This document shows positions 9,461 to 18,335 of a stretch of 64,000 bases of DNA, piece after piece. This DNA comes from an uncultured Erysipelotrichales bacterium (lineage in GTDB: Bacteria > Bacillota_I > Bacilli_A > Erysipelotrichales > Coprobacillaceae). The first letter of the stretch is position 1, and each line of letters begins with the position of its first letter. The position numbers and the translations under genes are program-made. The stretch spans positions 1 through 64,000 of the forward strand of contig CAJTTM010000006.1 in NCBI GenBank assembly GCA_910579135.1, in the 5' to 3' direction. A model generated the notes under the pieces. That model was not told the origin of the DNA. It worked only from the letters and a program-made list of their open reading frames with translations, and searched no databases.

Positions 9461-10196
9461 CTGTTATTTCTACACCTAATTGATTTAAATATTCTATTGC
9501 TTGATTATATGTATCCCTATCATTTAATCGATATGGCTCATGAGCATCAGTTCCAATAATCGCTTTATTTCCTATTTGGGATACAAGCTGCCAAAACACA
9601 GGATTAGGATAATGTCTATTTGTTTTATATCCCAATAAATTGAATTCTAAAGGTATATCCTTCTTTTTAGCATGTATACATAATCTTCTATATTCTTCTA
9701 CATATCTTTTATCATCACTATCAAAACAAGCTAAATCAGGATGAGCTACATAACTAAACAAACCTGTATCTATTCCTTTGATAACACCATCAACATATTT
9801 AACTAAATCCCTATATTCTATAGGCATACCATAATAAATACCATATTCATCACTACCATCAAAATGGTTACCTAAAATAATATAATCAATATCTTTTTTC
9901 TTTATAACTTTCTTTAACCAAGGTATATATTTTTCAAAATATTCAACTTCTAGTCCTATTTTAATAGAAATTTGATTCTTATATTTCTCTCTTAATTTCT
10001 TTAAACTTGATATATATCCATCCAACTCTTCTTCTCTCATTCTCATCGAAGAAACAAAATGACTCTTATAATGCCAAGGTGTATGATCTGAAAAGCCTAA
10101 TTCTTCATAACCACCTTCAATTGCTTTTTGGACATATTCTTCTTCCTTTCCAATCGCATGATGACAACGATATGTATGAGTATGATAATTTTTCAT
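9438..10196 (-). CDS. PHP-domain histidinol-phosphatase-like phosphoesterase
   Basis: About 252 residues. The PHP metal-binding motifs appear in order: NYHTHTYRCHHA, LGFSDHTPW, IGLEVEYF, ILGNHFDG, VAHPDLACFD and IGTDAHEP. This is the pattern of HisJ/HisK-type histidinol phosphatases (L-histidinol phosphate to L-histidinol), and the length fits. No histidine biosynthesis genes lie nearby, so a different phosphoester substrate is possible. I start at the ATG at 10196 because AGGGG lies just before it, whereas the ATG 21 nt upstream has no ribosome binding site. Confidence 0.85.
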   Translation of the reverse strand: MKNYHTHTYRCHHAIGKEEEYVQKAIEGGYEELGFSDHTPWHYKSHFVSSMRMREEELDGYISSLKKLREKYKNQISIKIGLEVEYFEKYIPWLKKVIKKKDIDYIILGNHFDGSDEYGIYYGMPIEYRDLVKYVDGVIKGIDTGLFSYVAHPDLACFDSDDKRYVEEYRRLCIHAKKKDIPLEFNLLGYKTNRHYPNPVFWQLVSQIGNKAIIGTDAHEPYRLNDRDTYNQAIEYLNQLGVEITEDIKFFR

Positions 10197-10273
10197 CTCA
10201 ACCCCTACCTTTCTCATATTTTAAATAATGTTCAATCCTTTAGCCATTAAACGACATTGAGTATTATAACACG

Positions 10274-10305
10274 AAAAAAACAAATCTTCCATATTAGTTG
10301 ATTTG
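10274..10305 (-). terminator. Terminator after the tocopherol-cyclase-like gene
   Basis: CAAATC / GATTTG stem with a loop of about 13 nt, followed on the minus strand by seven T's; it lies about 10 nt after the stop codon. Confidence 0.65.
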
Positions 10306-10314
10306 CTTTATATT

Positions 10315-11262
10315 TTATACAATTTCTAATCCACAGTTTGTACTTGTATCAGAAAAAATAATATGATTATTCTTTTTCAATGTCACACTTATTAAAGAAG
10401 TTATACTTTCTAAGATTTCTTTTTCCATTTTACCATTCTTAGGAGCAACTAATTTAAGTCCTTTATTACTATGAGATTGTATATTTAATTGATAAGATCC
10501 TTTTTTTAAAGCTATATCAATTATATTGTTATTTATAACATACTTTAATATTTTTGTATGATTATAAGTCGTAAATTTATATTCTTCACGATCTATTATC
10601 AAAACACAAATAAGACCTTTAAAACTAAAAAAACCAAAAGGAATATGAGCTATAGACAACATAAAACTTGCATTAGATTCTTGAAAACAATTTCCTTGGC
10701 ACCAAATATAAGATTTTGGAAAAGAACATCCCCAATCTTTTTCAATATATCCTATTCCATTACAAAAATCCATTTGTTGATTATTAATTTTTATTGAACC
10801 ATTAATCTTATTGTACATATTTATAATCGCATGATTACACTCCATAAAAGGGATATATGAAAAAGGCCCCATAATATTAGGATAAAAAAGGTGAGTATTG
10901 ATATTTTGTTGATGAGAATATCGAAGATTTCCATATATCTTTATATTTTGTTTTATATCTTCAATCTCTAAATGAACACCATCTTTACCAAAAGTATTGT
11001 TTCCTATTTTTATACACCAGTGTTGAAAATCAAATTCAAAATCTTCTATGTCATAATTTATATAATAAGATGATTCATTTGTAATCACTTGAATAAAAGC
11101 TTTTTTATTTAAGTTATCAATATTAACTCCTGGTATAAAAGAAATACTTTCTTTTTGATTGGTATTCTTAAAATACCAACCTTCAAAATAATTTTTATTT
11201 GTTTTTAAATATTTCTGTCCTTGAAAAAAATCAGGGTTTCTCATTAATAGTAGTTTATTCAT
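10315..11262 (-). CDS. Tocopherol-cyclase-like family protein
   Basis: About 315 residues. Diagnostic family stretches are NYFEGWYFKNTNQ near the N-terminus, GPFSYIPFMECNHAI and GYIEKDWGCSFPKSYIW with WCQGNCF. This bacterial branch resembles plant tocopherol cyclase in fold (lipocalin-like barrels) but occurs in anaerobes that make no tocopherol, so the true substrate is unknown; a lipid-like or hydrophobic ligand is inferred. The frame opens with TTG at 11280; I prefer the ATG at 11262, which has GGAAAG upstream. No signal peptide. The neighbours (DUF3781, PHP phosphatase) give no pathway clue. Confidence 0.8.
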   Translation of the reverse strand: MNKLLLMRNPDFFQGQKYLKTNKNYFEGWYFKNTNQKESISFIPGVNIDNLNKKAFIQVITNESSYYINYDIEDFEFDFQHWCIKIGNNTFGKDGVHLEIEDIKQNIKIYGNLRYSHQQNINTHLFYPNIMGPFSYIPFMECNHAIINMYNKINGSIKINNQQMDFCNGIGYIEKDWGCSFPKSYIWCQGNCFQESNASFMLSIAHIPFGFFSFKGLICVLIIDREEYKFTTYNHTKILKYVINNNIIDIALKKGSYQLNIQSHSNKGLKLVAPKNGKMEKEILESITSLISVTLKKNNHIIFSDTSTNCGLEIV

Positions 11263-11299
11263 ACTTAATATTCTTTCCAAAATATTAAGTTTTATACAT

Positions 11300-11542
11300 C
11301 TATATCATATGAGCTGTAATAATTGTATAACTATATGAATTAACAGTTATCTTTATATTATCTACCTCACAATACCAATTCTTTCCTTGTTTGTAAATAT
11401 AACAATCTTTATTCATAATTTTATCCTTGCAATATTCCACAACATCATCTCTATCTAATTTAAGATTCCTTTTTATTCTATCAACCCCCATCTTAGTTGT
11501 ATGTATTTTATCTATGTTTAATAATAATATATCTTTATTCAC
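11300..11542 (-). CDS. DUF3781-family small protein
   Basis: 80 residues. The pattern LLNIDKIHTTKMGVDRIKRN, then DDVVEYCKDKI and KNWYCEVDNIKITVNSYSYTIITAH fits the DUF3781 family of small cytoplasmic proteins, which is common in Bacillota and uncharacterised. AGAGGTG precedes the ATG. It lies 37 nt before the tocopherol-cyclase-like gene on the same strand and may be co-transcribed with it. Confidence 0.75.
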   Translation of the reverse strand: MNKDILLLNIDKIHTTKMGVDRIKRNLKLDRDDVVEYCKDKIMNKDCYIYKQGKNWYCEVDNIKITVNSYSYTIITAHMI

Positions 11543-11566
11543 ACTATCACCTCTATATCATTATAA

Positions 11567-11597
11567 CAAAAAAGTAAATCTCACAAAAGATTTACTT
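11567..11597 (-). terminator. Terminator after the broken SDR gene
   Basis: 10-bp stem AAGTAAATCT / AGATTTACTT with a 6-nt loop, followed on the minus strand by TTTTTTGTTAT. Confidence 0.85.
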
Positions 11598-11606
11598 AAT
11601 ACCCTA

Positions 11607-12432
11607 TTAGTCTTCAAAATCAACATTTTCAGAATACTCTCTCCATTTATTGATCTCATCAATGCGTTCTTTTAATGTTTTTTCCTCTAGCTCAATCATC
11701 CCTTTTTCTAAGATAACTAACTTCGCAGACTTTTCATCCACAATTTTCACAATAGCTTTTCCTGCTTTATCAGGATCACCACTTTGATTAAATGGATTTT
11801 CTTGGTAACTCTTTGCGACCGCCCCTGATGTTGAATCATAATCAGATATATTATGATTAGCGCTTGATAAAGAATCAACTCTAAATCTTGTTCTAAAAGG
11901 TCCCAGTTCAACTAAAATAACATGAATACTTAATGGTTCTAATTCTTTTTGTAATGCTGTTGTCATGTTTTCTAAAGTCGCTTTAGATGCACTATAATAA
12001 CCAGATCCAGGATTAACATTAACAGCCCCTAATGATGAAATATTGATAATTGTTCCACTTCTTTTCTCTCTCATTGAAGGAGAACTTCCTTGATAAGTTT
12101 TACTGGCCCAAAAAATTCAACTCAAACAAATCTAAAACATCTTGATCTCGTCCCTCTTCTATAGAACTTCTCATACCTTTACCAGCATTATTTACCAATA
12201 CATCAATTTCCCCAAATTTTTCTTGAGTTACTTTTACTACATTTTTAATACTCTTTAAATCAGTCATCTCCAAAGAAACTGCAACAGCTTGTTTAGGATA
12301 CATATCAACTAAATCTTGTAACTTATCAGTATTTCTAGCAGTAATAACTGCTCGATCTCCATTCTCTAATACAGCTTTTTCAATTCCTCTACCAATTCCA
12401 CTTGAACTTCCTGTAATTAACCATGTTTTCAT
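11607..12432 (-). pseudogene. Short-chain dehydrogenase/reductase, two frameshifts
   Basis: The N-terminal part (12432 down to about 12100) has the NAD(P) motif TGSSSGIG and NNAG; the C-terminal part (about 12074 to 11607) has INISS and the catalytic YYSASK. Together they make one classical SDR of about 275 residues, but the frame breaks twice within about 35 nt. The first break is at TTTTTTGGGCCAG (a base missing before CCAGTA, giving an immediate TAA). The second is at GTTCTCCTTCAATG (one C short of GTT CTC CCT TCA ATG). A single-base restoration at each point yields the expected ..FLGPVKLIKEVLPSMREKRSG.. The start overlaps the cupin stop by one base (TAATG). It is either a pseudogene or carries two consensus errors. 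Confidence 0.85.
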
Positions 12433-12800
12433 TATTCTTCGCCTTTAAATAAAACTAACGCAATAAATTCTAATGATTCTTCTGACATACCATATATACT
12501 ATGCCCCTGCCCATTATCAGTAAAAGTTGTATCCCCTGGATTTAAAATTGTTTCATTATCATTTTCAGCAATATTTTTTGCTTTTCCTTTTAATATATAC
12601 ATTGTTTCTGTTATACCAATATGTTTATGGTATCCTAAACCACTGTTTGGTTCTAAAAAACAATGATTAAAGGCTCTGCCTTTATTATCTAATTCTTCAA
12701 CACCATTTAATATCTTTTTAAACGTTAAAATACCATCTCCGTTTTGAGGTTTTTCAATACTCACAATACTTTTTTCTCTTCTTCTTATCACAATAGTCAT
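12432..12800 (-). CDS. Single-domain cupin protein
   Basis: 122 residues with the cupin motifs GYHKHIGITETMYILKG (motif 1, with His, His and Glu ligands) and GDTTFTDNGQGHSI (motif 2). This small beta-barrel family binds a metal and often acts on or senses small carbonyl compounds; the precise activity is unknown. It is intact, unlike the SDR that follows it and the divergent LysR gene. AGAGG lies 9 nt before the ATG. The LysR gene starts 122 nt away in the opposite direction, so a LysR regulator controlling a cupin-SDR operon was the original layout. Confidence 0.85.
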   Translation of the reverse strand: MTIVIRRREKSIVSIEKPQNGDGILTFKKILNGVEELDNKGRAFNHCFLEPNSGLGYHKHIGITETMYILKGKAKNIAENDNETILNPGDTTFTDNGQGHSIYGMSEESLEFIALVLFKGEE

Positions 12801-12862
12801 CTTCTTATGCCTCTATTATAAAAAAGTTTATTTAAAAAATACAGTAATAATATTTTTCTTAG

Positions 12863-12881
12863 GTGAAACTTATAGTTTCAC
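12863..12881. promoter_or_regulatory. Perfect inverted repeat, candidate LysR operator
   Basis: GTGAAAC-TTATA-GTTTCAC lies in the 122-bp gap between the divergent cupin and LysR genes. LysR regulators typically bind such dyads with a T-N11-A core near their own promoter. Position and symmetry support an operator; the regulator itself is now broken. Confidence 0.6.
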
Positions 12882-12922
12882 TGAACACAAAATATAATTT
12901 AATAAATGAGGAGATAATTTAT

Positions 12923-13756
12923 ATGATTGGTACATAACATTTATATTATTTAGTTACAGTTGCGAAAATAGAATCTTTATCTAAGGCTTCTCATGAACTT
13001 TTTATTTCCCAACAAGCAATAGGAAAAGCCACGAGAAAGATAGAAGATGAATTACAAGTTACACTTTTTGAAAGAACAAAGAATAAAATTGTTTTAAATG
13101 AATACAGTCAAATATCAGTTAAATATGCTGAAAATATATTATTACAACTTGATAATATGGAGAATGCTATTCAGTTGCTTGAAAGACAAAATAGAATGAT
13201 GATTATAGGTGCATGTGCTCCTAGAATATTAACAAAAATCTATGATTTAACACTAACTTTTTATCAAGATGTCTCTATTGTAACTCAAATAGCACAAAAC
13301 GATCATTTAATCAAAGGTTTATATGATAAATCATATCAATTGATTATTCTTCCTCACAAAAAAATAATAATGTTTATTTTAAAAAGTGTGGAGAAGAAAG
13401 ATTATATTTTTCTTTACCATCTAATCATCGACTAGCACACAAAAAATCATTATCATTTAAAGATTTAGATGGGGAAACTTTATTATTATATAAAAACATA
13501 GGAGTTTGGGATAAAATTTCAAAGAAGAAATACTAAATACAAAATTTATTATTGAAGACAATAGAGAAAATTTTAAAGAATTATCTTTACGTTCAAATTT
13601 TGTAACTTTCGCAACAGATCTAAGCATAAAAAAGAAGGAGTAGATGCTCAAAGAGTCGTTTTACCAATAGTAAATGATAAAGCAAACTTATCATTTTATT
13701 GCTTATGTTTAAAAGAAAACAAAGAAAAATACAAAGATTTATTTAATCATCTATAA
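12923..13756 (+). pseudogene. LysR-family transcriptional regulator, multiply broken
   Basis: After GGAGA and ATG the frame hits TAA at codon 5, then continues as HLYYLVTVAKIESLSKASHE and SQQAIGKATRKIEDEL, a typical LysR winged helix. The effector domain is split by frameshifts: near 13360 in an A7 run (the following frame gives CGEERLYFSLPSNHRLAH), near 13520 (then EEILNTKFIIEDN) and near 13640 in another A-rich run (then GVDAQRVVLPIVND). It ends at TAA 13754-13756. All parts together give about 275 residues, the normal LysR length. At least one nonsense and three frameshift differences make it non-functional as read. Confidence 0.8.
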
Positions 13757-13761
13757 TATAT

Positions 13762-13795
13762 AAAAATAAGAGCTTATTTTGAGCTCTCATTTTTT
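13762..13795 (-). terminator. Bidirectional terminator between the LysR remnant and the 144-residue gene
   Basis: AGAGCT / AGCTCT stem with flanking A- and T-runs on both sides, overlapping the stop codon of the minus-strand gene. It can serve both convergent genes. Confidence 0.65.
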
Positions 13796-14208
13796 AAATT
13801 TTCTATTTCTCTACTGTTTAAATTGTTTAATATAGAAAGTATAATAATAGAATTATGAAACTTATTACCTACGATTATTTCAAGTTCATTTCTTAATTCT
13901 CTATTAGGTTCAATATAAGAACGATTTCTCATTTTCTCTGATGAGTTCAATTCCATACTCAATATTTCAGTTAATAATCCTCTATACCCACCTTGAATAA
14001 CTGTATCTGGAATAATAGGACTAAAATTTGTTCCATATTCACTCCTATATATTTGATTTAGTCTTTCAGCATTTCTTGATGCCTGTGTAGAAAAAGATAA
14101 AAATTCATTTCTTTCTTGCATTGTAGGGGCAATCGCAGATATTTGACGATATAATCGAGAAAGTAATGTTTCATTATAAATAAACTCTTCTAATAATTCT
14201 CTATTCAT
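13774..14208 (-). CDS. Unknown 144-residue helical protein
   Basis: All-helical cytoplasmic protein with no cysteines. The pattern of two long amphipathic pairs (MNRELLEEFIYNETLLSRLY; NEFLSFSTQASRNAERLNQI; SMELNSSEKMRN) suggests a four-helix, ferritin-like bundle, but the E-x-x-H iron motifs are not evident. I cannot name a family. It is a single gene with its own terminator. Confidence 0.65.
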   Translation of the reverse strand: MNRELLEEFIYNETLLSRLYRQISAIAPTMQERNEFLSFSTQASRNAERLNQIYRSEYGTNFSPIIPDTVIQGGYRGLLTEILSMELNSSEKMRNRSYIEPNRELRNELEIIVGNKFHNSIIILSILNNLNSREIENLKNESSK

Positions 14209-14340
14209 TTTTTACACCTCAATTTAATATATGCTTAAATTGTAAAAAATTAACAATTATTTTGAAAGTACACACCTTTTACACAACTTTTTGATATATT
14301 ATATTCGAAGATCTATTCTTCCCTCAAAACAATATACCCA

Positions 14341-14374
14341 AAAGAAAACCTTACTCCCTCAAGTAAGGTTTTCA
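14341..14374 (-). terminator. Terminator of the alkyltransferase-like gene
   Basis: Perfect 11-bp stem AAAACCTTACT / AGTAAGGTTTT with a 6-nt loop immediately after the stop; the minus strand continues CTTTTGGG. Confidence 0.75.
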
Positions 14375-14671
14375 TTTTATATTCCATTGATGTTTTTTCA
14401 TATCTACATAACCATTTGATTTAAAAGAGATGCCTTCATCTTTTAGTAACTCCTCTTGCATAGTCCATCCTGGAACTAGTCTTCCTACACCATTCACAAC
14501 CCTATGACAAGGATAATCTCCATATAACGAAGAAACTGATAATATTTTTCCAACTAATCTTGCATTCTCTTCTCTACCTACAAGTATAGCAATTTGTTTA
14601 TAAGAAGCAACTTTACCTTTTGGTATTTCTGATACAACCGCAAGAACTTGGTATATAAGATCTTGATCCAT
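14372..14671 (-). CDS. O6-alkylguanine-DNA alkyltransferase domain protein
   Basis: 99 residues, the single DNA-binding/catalytic domain of the Ogt/MGMT family. It has IPKGKVASYKQIA (helix-turn-helix start), NARLVGKILS (the helix normally carrying the Arg finger) and YPCHRVV with Cys55 as alkyl acceptor. The Cys distinguishes it from alkyltransferase-like proteins, which carry Trp there. The N-terminal ribonuclease-like domain of full-length MGMT is absent, as in many short bacterial versions. Expected role: direct repair or flagging of O6-alkylguanine. Single gene. Confidence 0.88.
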   Translation of the reverse strand: MDQDLIYQVLAVVSEIPKGKVASYKQIAILVGREENARLVGKILSVSSLYGDYPCHRVVNGVGRLVPGWTMQEELLKDEGISFKSNGYVDMKKHQWNIK

Positions 14672-14700
14672 ATTAGAAAAAAGCAGTCACATGCACTGCT

Positions 14701-15909
14701 TTACATCCATTCTGTTCCATCTTCTCTTTTTAAGATGAATCTTATCATTTCAAATAATTGTTCTTGAGTTGTAGCTCTTACAATGAAAACATGATTGCCC
14801 ATTGCAGCCGCAAGTGCTTCTGGTACATCAGTTTCTAACGAAATTGCATCACCATAGTTTTCTCTAATTTGATCATAATTATGTGCATATCCAAAACCTT
14901 CTCTTCTACCAGTATAAGCAACCCAATATTTTCTCTTTAAATCATAGAAACATTTATCATAAATAAGCATATCTGCCCATATTGTATAAACATCTACATC
15001 ATAAGCAAAATTTGTCATATCTGGCATATAAGCTCCAGGTGCTCTCATATTGACTTCTAAGCCAACAATATCACCTTTTTTACCTAAACCTTCTTTATCT
15101 TGGTCTAATCTAAAGAATTCAAAATGGAAATAACGACTTCTTGTATCAAATGCTCTCACAACTTTTGAACCAATTTCATATAAATCCAACCCTTCAACAG
15201 GTTGTGAATAAAAAGCTGTATCACTTGCTTCATTAACATTATCCATAATAGAGTTCAACATCACATGACTAGTCGCAATTAAAATATCCTTATTTGAATT
15301 TGTAATCCCATCAAATGTTTCTACATGACCTGGCACCATTTCTTCAATAATAAATTGAACATATGAATCTTTTGTTGCAAAAAAATAATCTAATTCTTCA
15401 TCACTTTTTAACTTATAAGTTGAACTAGCTCCTACACCATTATCTGGTTTAACAATAACTGGATACCCAACACTGTTCGCAAATTCTTTGACTTCGTTAT
15501 AATCATTAACCAATAAATATCTAGCAGTAGGAACTCCTACACTTTCATAAACAGCTTTCATCTTAGATTTATATTTCATACTAGACATATTTTGAATTTT
15601 TGTTCCTGTTGTTACATTAAATTCATTTCTAAGAGTGGCTTCTAATTCTAACCAATATTCATTTTGTGACTCTATCCAATCAATCTTGCCATATTTCATA
15701 GTAAAGTAAGCACAAGCACGATAAACTTCATCGTAATTTTCTAAGTTAGATACTTTATAATATTCTGTTAGTGAATTCTTAGTTTGTTCAGAGATATCAT
15801 TATATGCTCCATCTCCAATTCCTAACACATTCACTCCTCTTTCTTTCAATCTATCACAAAAGTTATAGAAATATAATGGAAAATGTGGCGAAATAAATAT
15901 AACATTCAT
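14701..15909 (-). CDS. ATP-grasp ligase (copy 2 of a pair)
   Basis: About 402 residues. It starts MNVIFISPHFPLYFYNFCDR; I chose the ATG at 15909 because GGAGG lies 9 nt before it, although the frame is open further. The ATP-grasp core is clear: VGYPVIVKPDNGVGASSTYK (phosphate loop and ATP-binding Lys), FIIEEMVPGH, and the metal-binding GLEVNMRAPGAY. It is paralogous over its full length to the protein encoded at 16682-17863. ATP-grasp enzymes join a carboxylate to an amine or thiol through an acyl-phosphate. The substrate is unknown. It starts inside the end of the esterase gene's reading span (14-nt gap), so the three genes form one operon. Confidence 0.85.
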   Translation of the reverse strand: MNVIFISPHFPLYFYNFCDRLKERGVNVLGIGDGAYNDISEQTKNSLTEYYKVSNLENYDEVYRACAYFTMKYGKIDWIESQNEYWLELEATLRNEFNVTTGTKIQNMSSMKYKSKMKAVYESVGVPTARYLLVNDYNEVKEFANSVGYPVIVKPDNGVGASSTYKLKSDEELDYFFATKDSYVQFIIEEMVPGHVETFDGITNSNKDILIATSHVMLNSIMDNVNEASDTAFYSQPVEGLDLYEIGSKVVRAFDTRSRYFHFEFFRLDQDKEGLGKKGDIVGLEVNMRAPGAYMPDMTNFAYDVDVYTIWADMLIYDKCFYDLKRKYWVAYTGRREGFGYAHNYDQIRENYGDAISLETDVPEALAAAMGNHVFIVRATTQEQLFEMIRFILKREDGTEWM

Positions 15910-15922
15910 TATTCTTTCCTCC

Positions 15923-16672
15923 TTATACAAGTTTCTCTAAAAAATATGGAAGTTGAACTCTCCACCAAGGCCAATCATGATTCACATCATAACCCCAAAA
16001 ATCAATCCAAGCTGAAATATCTTTGTATTCTAATAATTCTTTCATTCTAGAAGTACTATATATCATTTCATCTTCCCAAGCACCTTGTCCACAACATAAA
16101 ACAATCTTACAGTTTCTATACATATCAACATATGGATGATCATAATTCATACCATTAATATATTGAATTGGACAATTACGATATAAAATATCATCATGAT
16201 AATCTTTAAAGAATAAATCTCCATCATAATAACCACTTAATGCAATACACCCATTAAAGATATCAGGTCTTCTAAACATAAAATTAGCTGCATGAGTTGC
16301 TCCCATAGAACATCCAGTTGTCATAATTCCATCTGCATAGTTTCCACCATTAGAATTAATTTCAAAAATTCTAGGTACTAATTCATTTACAATATAATAA
16401 AACCATTGTTCCATCATATAAGTTCTATGACTTCCATCTCCATTTTCATCTGACCATGATTCCTGATCAATACTATCACAACAGAATACTTGAACCCTTC
16501 CTTCATCAATTAAATGAGCAATACATTCAATCATCCCATTATTTGCGAAATCAAAATAACGTCCATTTTGAGATGGAAACGCCAAAACAGGAACTCCTGC
16601 ATATCCATAAACATTAAATTCCATATCTCTATTTAAACAATGACTATATTCCTTAAACCATTCTATTTTCAT
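15923..16672 (-). CDS. Esterase-family alpha/beta hydrolase between two ATP-grasp genes
   Basis: 249 residues. This looks like the esterase D / S-formylglutathione-hydrolase-like family: GYAGVPVLAFPSQNGRYFDF, then the nucleophile elbow TTGCSMGATHA with Ser, and a C-terminal VNHDWPWWRVQLPYFL with the catalytic His. The rich Trp content near the active site is typical. No signal peptide, so it acts in the cytoplasm. It sits between two paralogous ATP-grasp genes with 9- and 14-nt spacings. A release, transfer or hydrolysis step acting on the ATP-grasp product is inferred. Confidence 0.85.
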   Translation of the reverse strand: MKIEWFKEYSHCLNRDMEFNVYGYAGVPVLAFPSQNGRYFDFANNGMIECIAHLIDEGRVQVFCCDSIDQESWSDENGDGSHRTYMMEQWFYYIVNELVPRIFEINSNGGNYADGIMTTGCSMGATHAANFMFRRPDIFNGCIALSGYYDGDLFFKDYHDDILYRNCPIQYINGMNYDHPYVDMYRNCKIVLCCGQGAWEDEMIYSTSRMKELLEYKDISAWIDFWGYDVNHDWPWWRVQLPYFLEKLV

Positions 16673-16681
16673 AATAATCTC

Positions 16682-17863
16682 CTATCCTAATGTAAATTCT
16701 ACAAATTCATTAACCTGATCCATATTCTCAAAACGCGCTGTATATGTAAAATTTCCCATTGCACCACTTAATATATCAGGCAATCTTTCACACATAACTA
16801 AGTCAAATTGATATTTTTCACAAACTTCTTCATGACTATGAGTATATGAAATACCATCTCTTCTACCACAATATACACAATGATATGGTCTTTCTTTACT
16901 ATAAGATGAATATCCATCAACAACCATATCTGCATAAATTTGATAAATATCAATATCATTCGCAAAATTCATCATATCTGGAGTATATCCACCAGGAGTA
17001 CGCATATTAACCTCTAAACCCACGATTTCTCCTTTTTTACCTAAACCTTCTTTATCTTCTAACAATCTAAAGAATTCCATATGGAAACACCTTCCATTTG
17101 TTCTAAACGCTTTTACAGCAGCACGTCCTAATTTAATCAAATCCTCTGGTAATTCTTTTTGAGAATAATAATACATACTACTTTGATCATTTACAACATC
17201 CATAATTGGATTTGGAAAAATATGCGATGTTTCAAAAACAACATTTCTATTTAAATCTGCAATACCATCATAAGAAGTAATCAATCCATTCACAAACTCT
17301 TCCATAATATATTGTGTAATATGTTCTTCATTATAAAAAGCCATTAATTCTTCTTCATTGCTTATCTTATAAGTTGCGGCAGCACCGACACCATTATCTG
17401 GTTTAACAACTACTGGATAACCAACTTTTTCAATAAATCTCTTCCCTTCTTCTAAAGTTGTAGTCAAATGATATCTAGCTGTTTTAATCCCAGCTTCTTC
17501 ATAAAACTTTTTCATACCAGACTTTGTTTTAATTTCATTAATATGATTAGTGTGAATACCTGTTGTAATATTAAAATCAGTTCTCAATTTTGCATCTTGT
17601 TCTAACCAATATTCATTGTTAGATTCTAACCAATCAATATGACCATAATGAAAAATAAAGTACCCCATTGCCTTCACCATAGAATCATAATTTTCCATAC
17701 TATCCACTTTATAATATTCTGTTACACTTTCTTTAAGTTCATCTGTTAATTCATGATATGGTGTATCACCAATCGCTAAAACATTAACCCCTTTTTTCTT
17801 TAAACGATCACAAAAATTGTAAAAGTTCTTAGGAAAAGTAGGTGATATATATACAAAATTCAT
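16682..17863 (-). CDS. ATP-grasp ligase (copy 1 of a pair)
   Basis: About 393 residues starting MNFVYISPTFPKNFYNFCDR; the ATG at 17863 follows AGGAGGGG. It has the same architecture as the downstream copy: N-terminal preATP-grasp domain with YNFCDRLKKKGVNVLAIGD, then VGYPVVVKPDNGVGAAATYK, YIMEEFVNG and GLEVNMRTPGGYTPDM. Its first-gene position and strong ribosome site suggest it opens the operon. The two ligases conserve IDWLESNNEYWLE / IDWIESQNEYWLE, a specific motif, so they probably act on related substrates or as a heterodimer. Carbamoyl-phosphate-synthase-like annotations often given to such proteins are not supported by length or motifs. Confidence 0.85.
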   Translation of the reverse strand: MNFVYISPTFPKNFYNFCDRLKKKGVNVLAIGDTPYHELTDELKESVTEYYKVDSMENYDSMVKAMGYFIFHYGHIDWLESNNEYWLEQDAKLRTDFNITTGIHTNHINEIKTKSGMKKFYEEAGIKTARYHLTTTLEEGKRFIEKVGYPVVVKPDNGVGAAATYKISNEEELMAFYNEEHITQYIMEEFVNGLITSYDGIADLNRNVVFETSHIFPNPIMDVVNDQSSMYYYSQKELPEDLIKLGRAAVKAFRTNGRCFHMEFFRLLEDKEGLGKKGEIVGLEVNMRTPGGYTPDMMNFANDIDIYQIYADMVVDGYSSYSKERPYHCVYCGRRDGISYTHSHEEVCEKYQFDLVMCERLPDILSGAMGNFTYTARFENMDQVNEFVEFTLG

Positions 17864-17989
17864 TTCTTTCCCCTCCTTGTTTTTTTGATTATAGCATAAT
17901 TTCATTATAATGACTCCCTTTTTTTAAAATAAATTCAATTATTTTCGTTTTTTTAAGAAATTTACAATTAAATTTATATAAAAAACAAA

Positions 17990-18024
17990 ATAAAAAGAAC
18001 TAACTCCTGTATAACACAAGAATT
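17990..18024 (-). terminator. Terminator downstream of the Rpn remnant
   Basis: A 14-bp stem with G-U pairs (GAATTAATTCTTGT / ACAGGAGTTAGTTC in the minus RNA) followed by TTTTTATTTTGTTTTT. The rest of the gap 17864-18084 is AT-rich and I see no gene in it. Confidence 0.65.
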
Positions 18025-18084
18025 AATTCCCATTAACAATTAATTACAACCCACTAAACTCCGTTCATTTCTTTAATATTCCTT

Positions 18085-18316
18085 TTAAAGCAATGCTAAT
18101 TGTTCAATGGATAAACCTGTAAATCTTTGTATATCTTCATTACTGAATTTTTCATCTCTATTTGCTTTTTTAGACATTCTTTTTCCTTTAATTCTCTTAT
18201 TGCTTCACACATCTTGATCTTACCTTCTTTCCTATAAGCTATTTCTAATAATGCTTTATCTCCAGTTATTGAAAATGTAGCTATATATGCTTGTTTGTTG
18301 TATTCTCTTTTTTAGA
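18085..18316 (-). pseudogene. Duplicated and broken C-terminal fragment of the Rpn gene
   Basis: This stretch repeats the 3' third of the next Rpn gene. Its translation REYNKQAYIATFSITGD is followed by LLEIAYRKEGKIKMCEAIREL, nearly identical to the intact gene. It then lacks the GEIKGREEGEAKK segment and shifts frame before ending NEDIQRFTGLSIEQLALL and TAA. No start, ribosome site or N-terminal nuclease domain is present. It is best explained as a tandem partial duplication or a recombination scar. Confidence 0.85.
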
Positions 18317-18335
18317 ATTAAAGTACATAAAAAAT

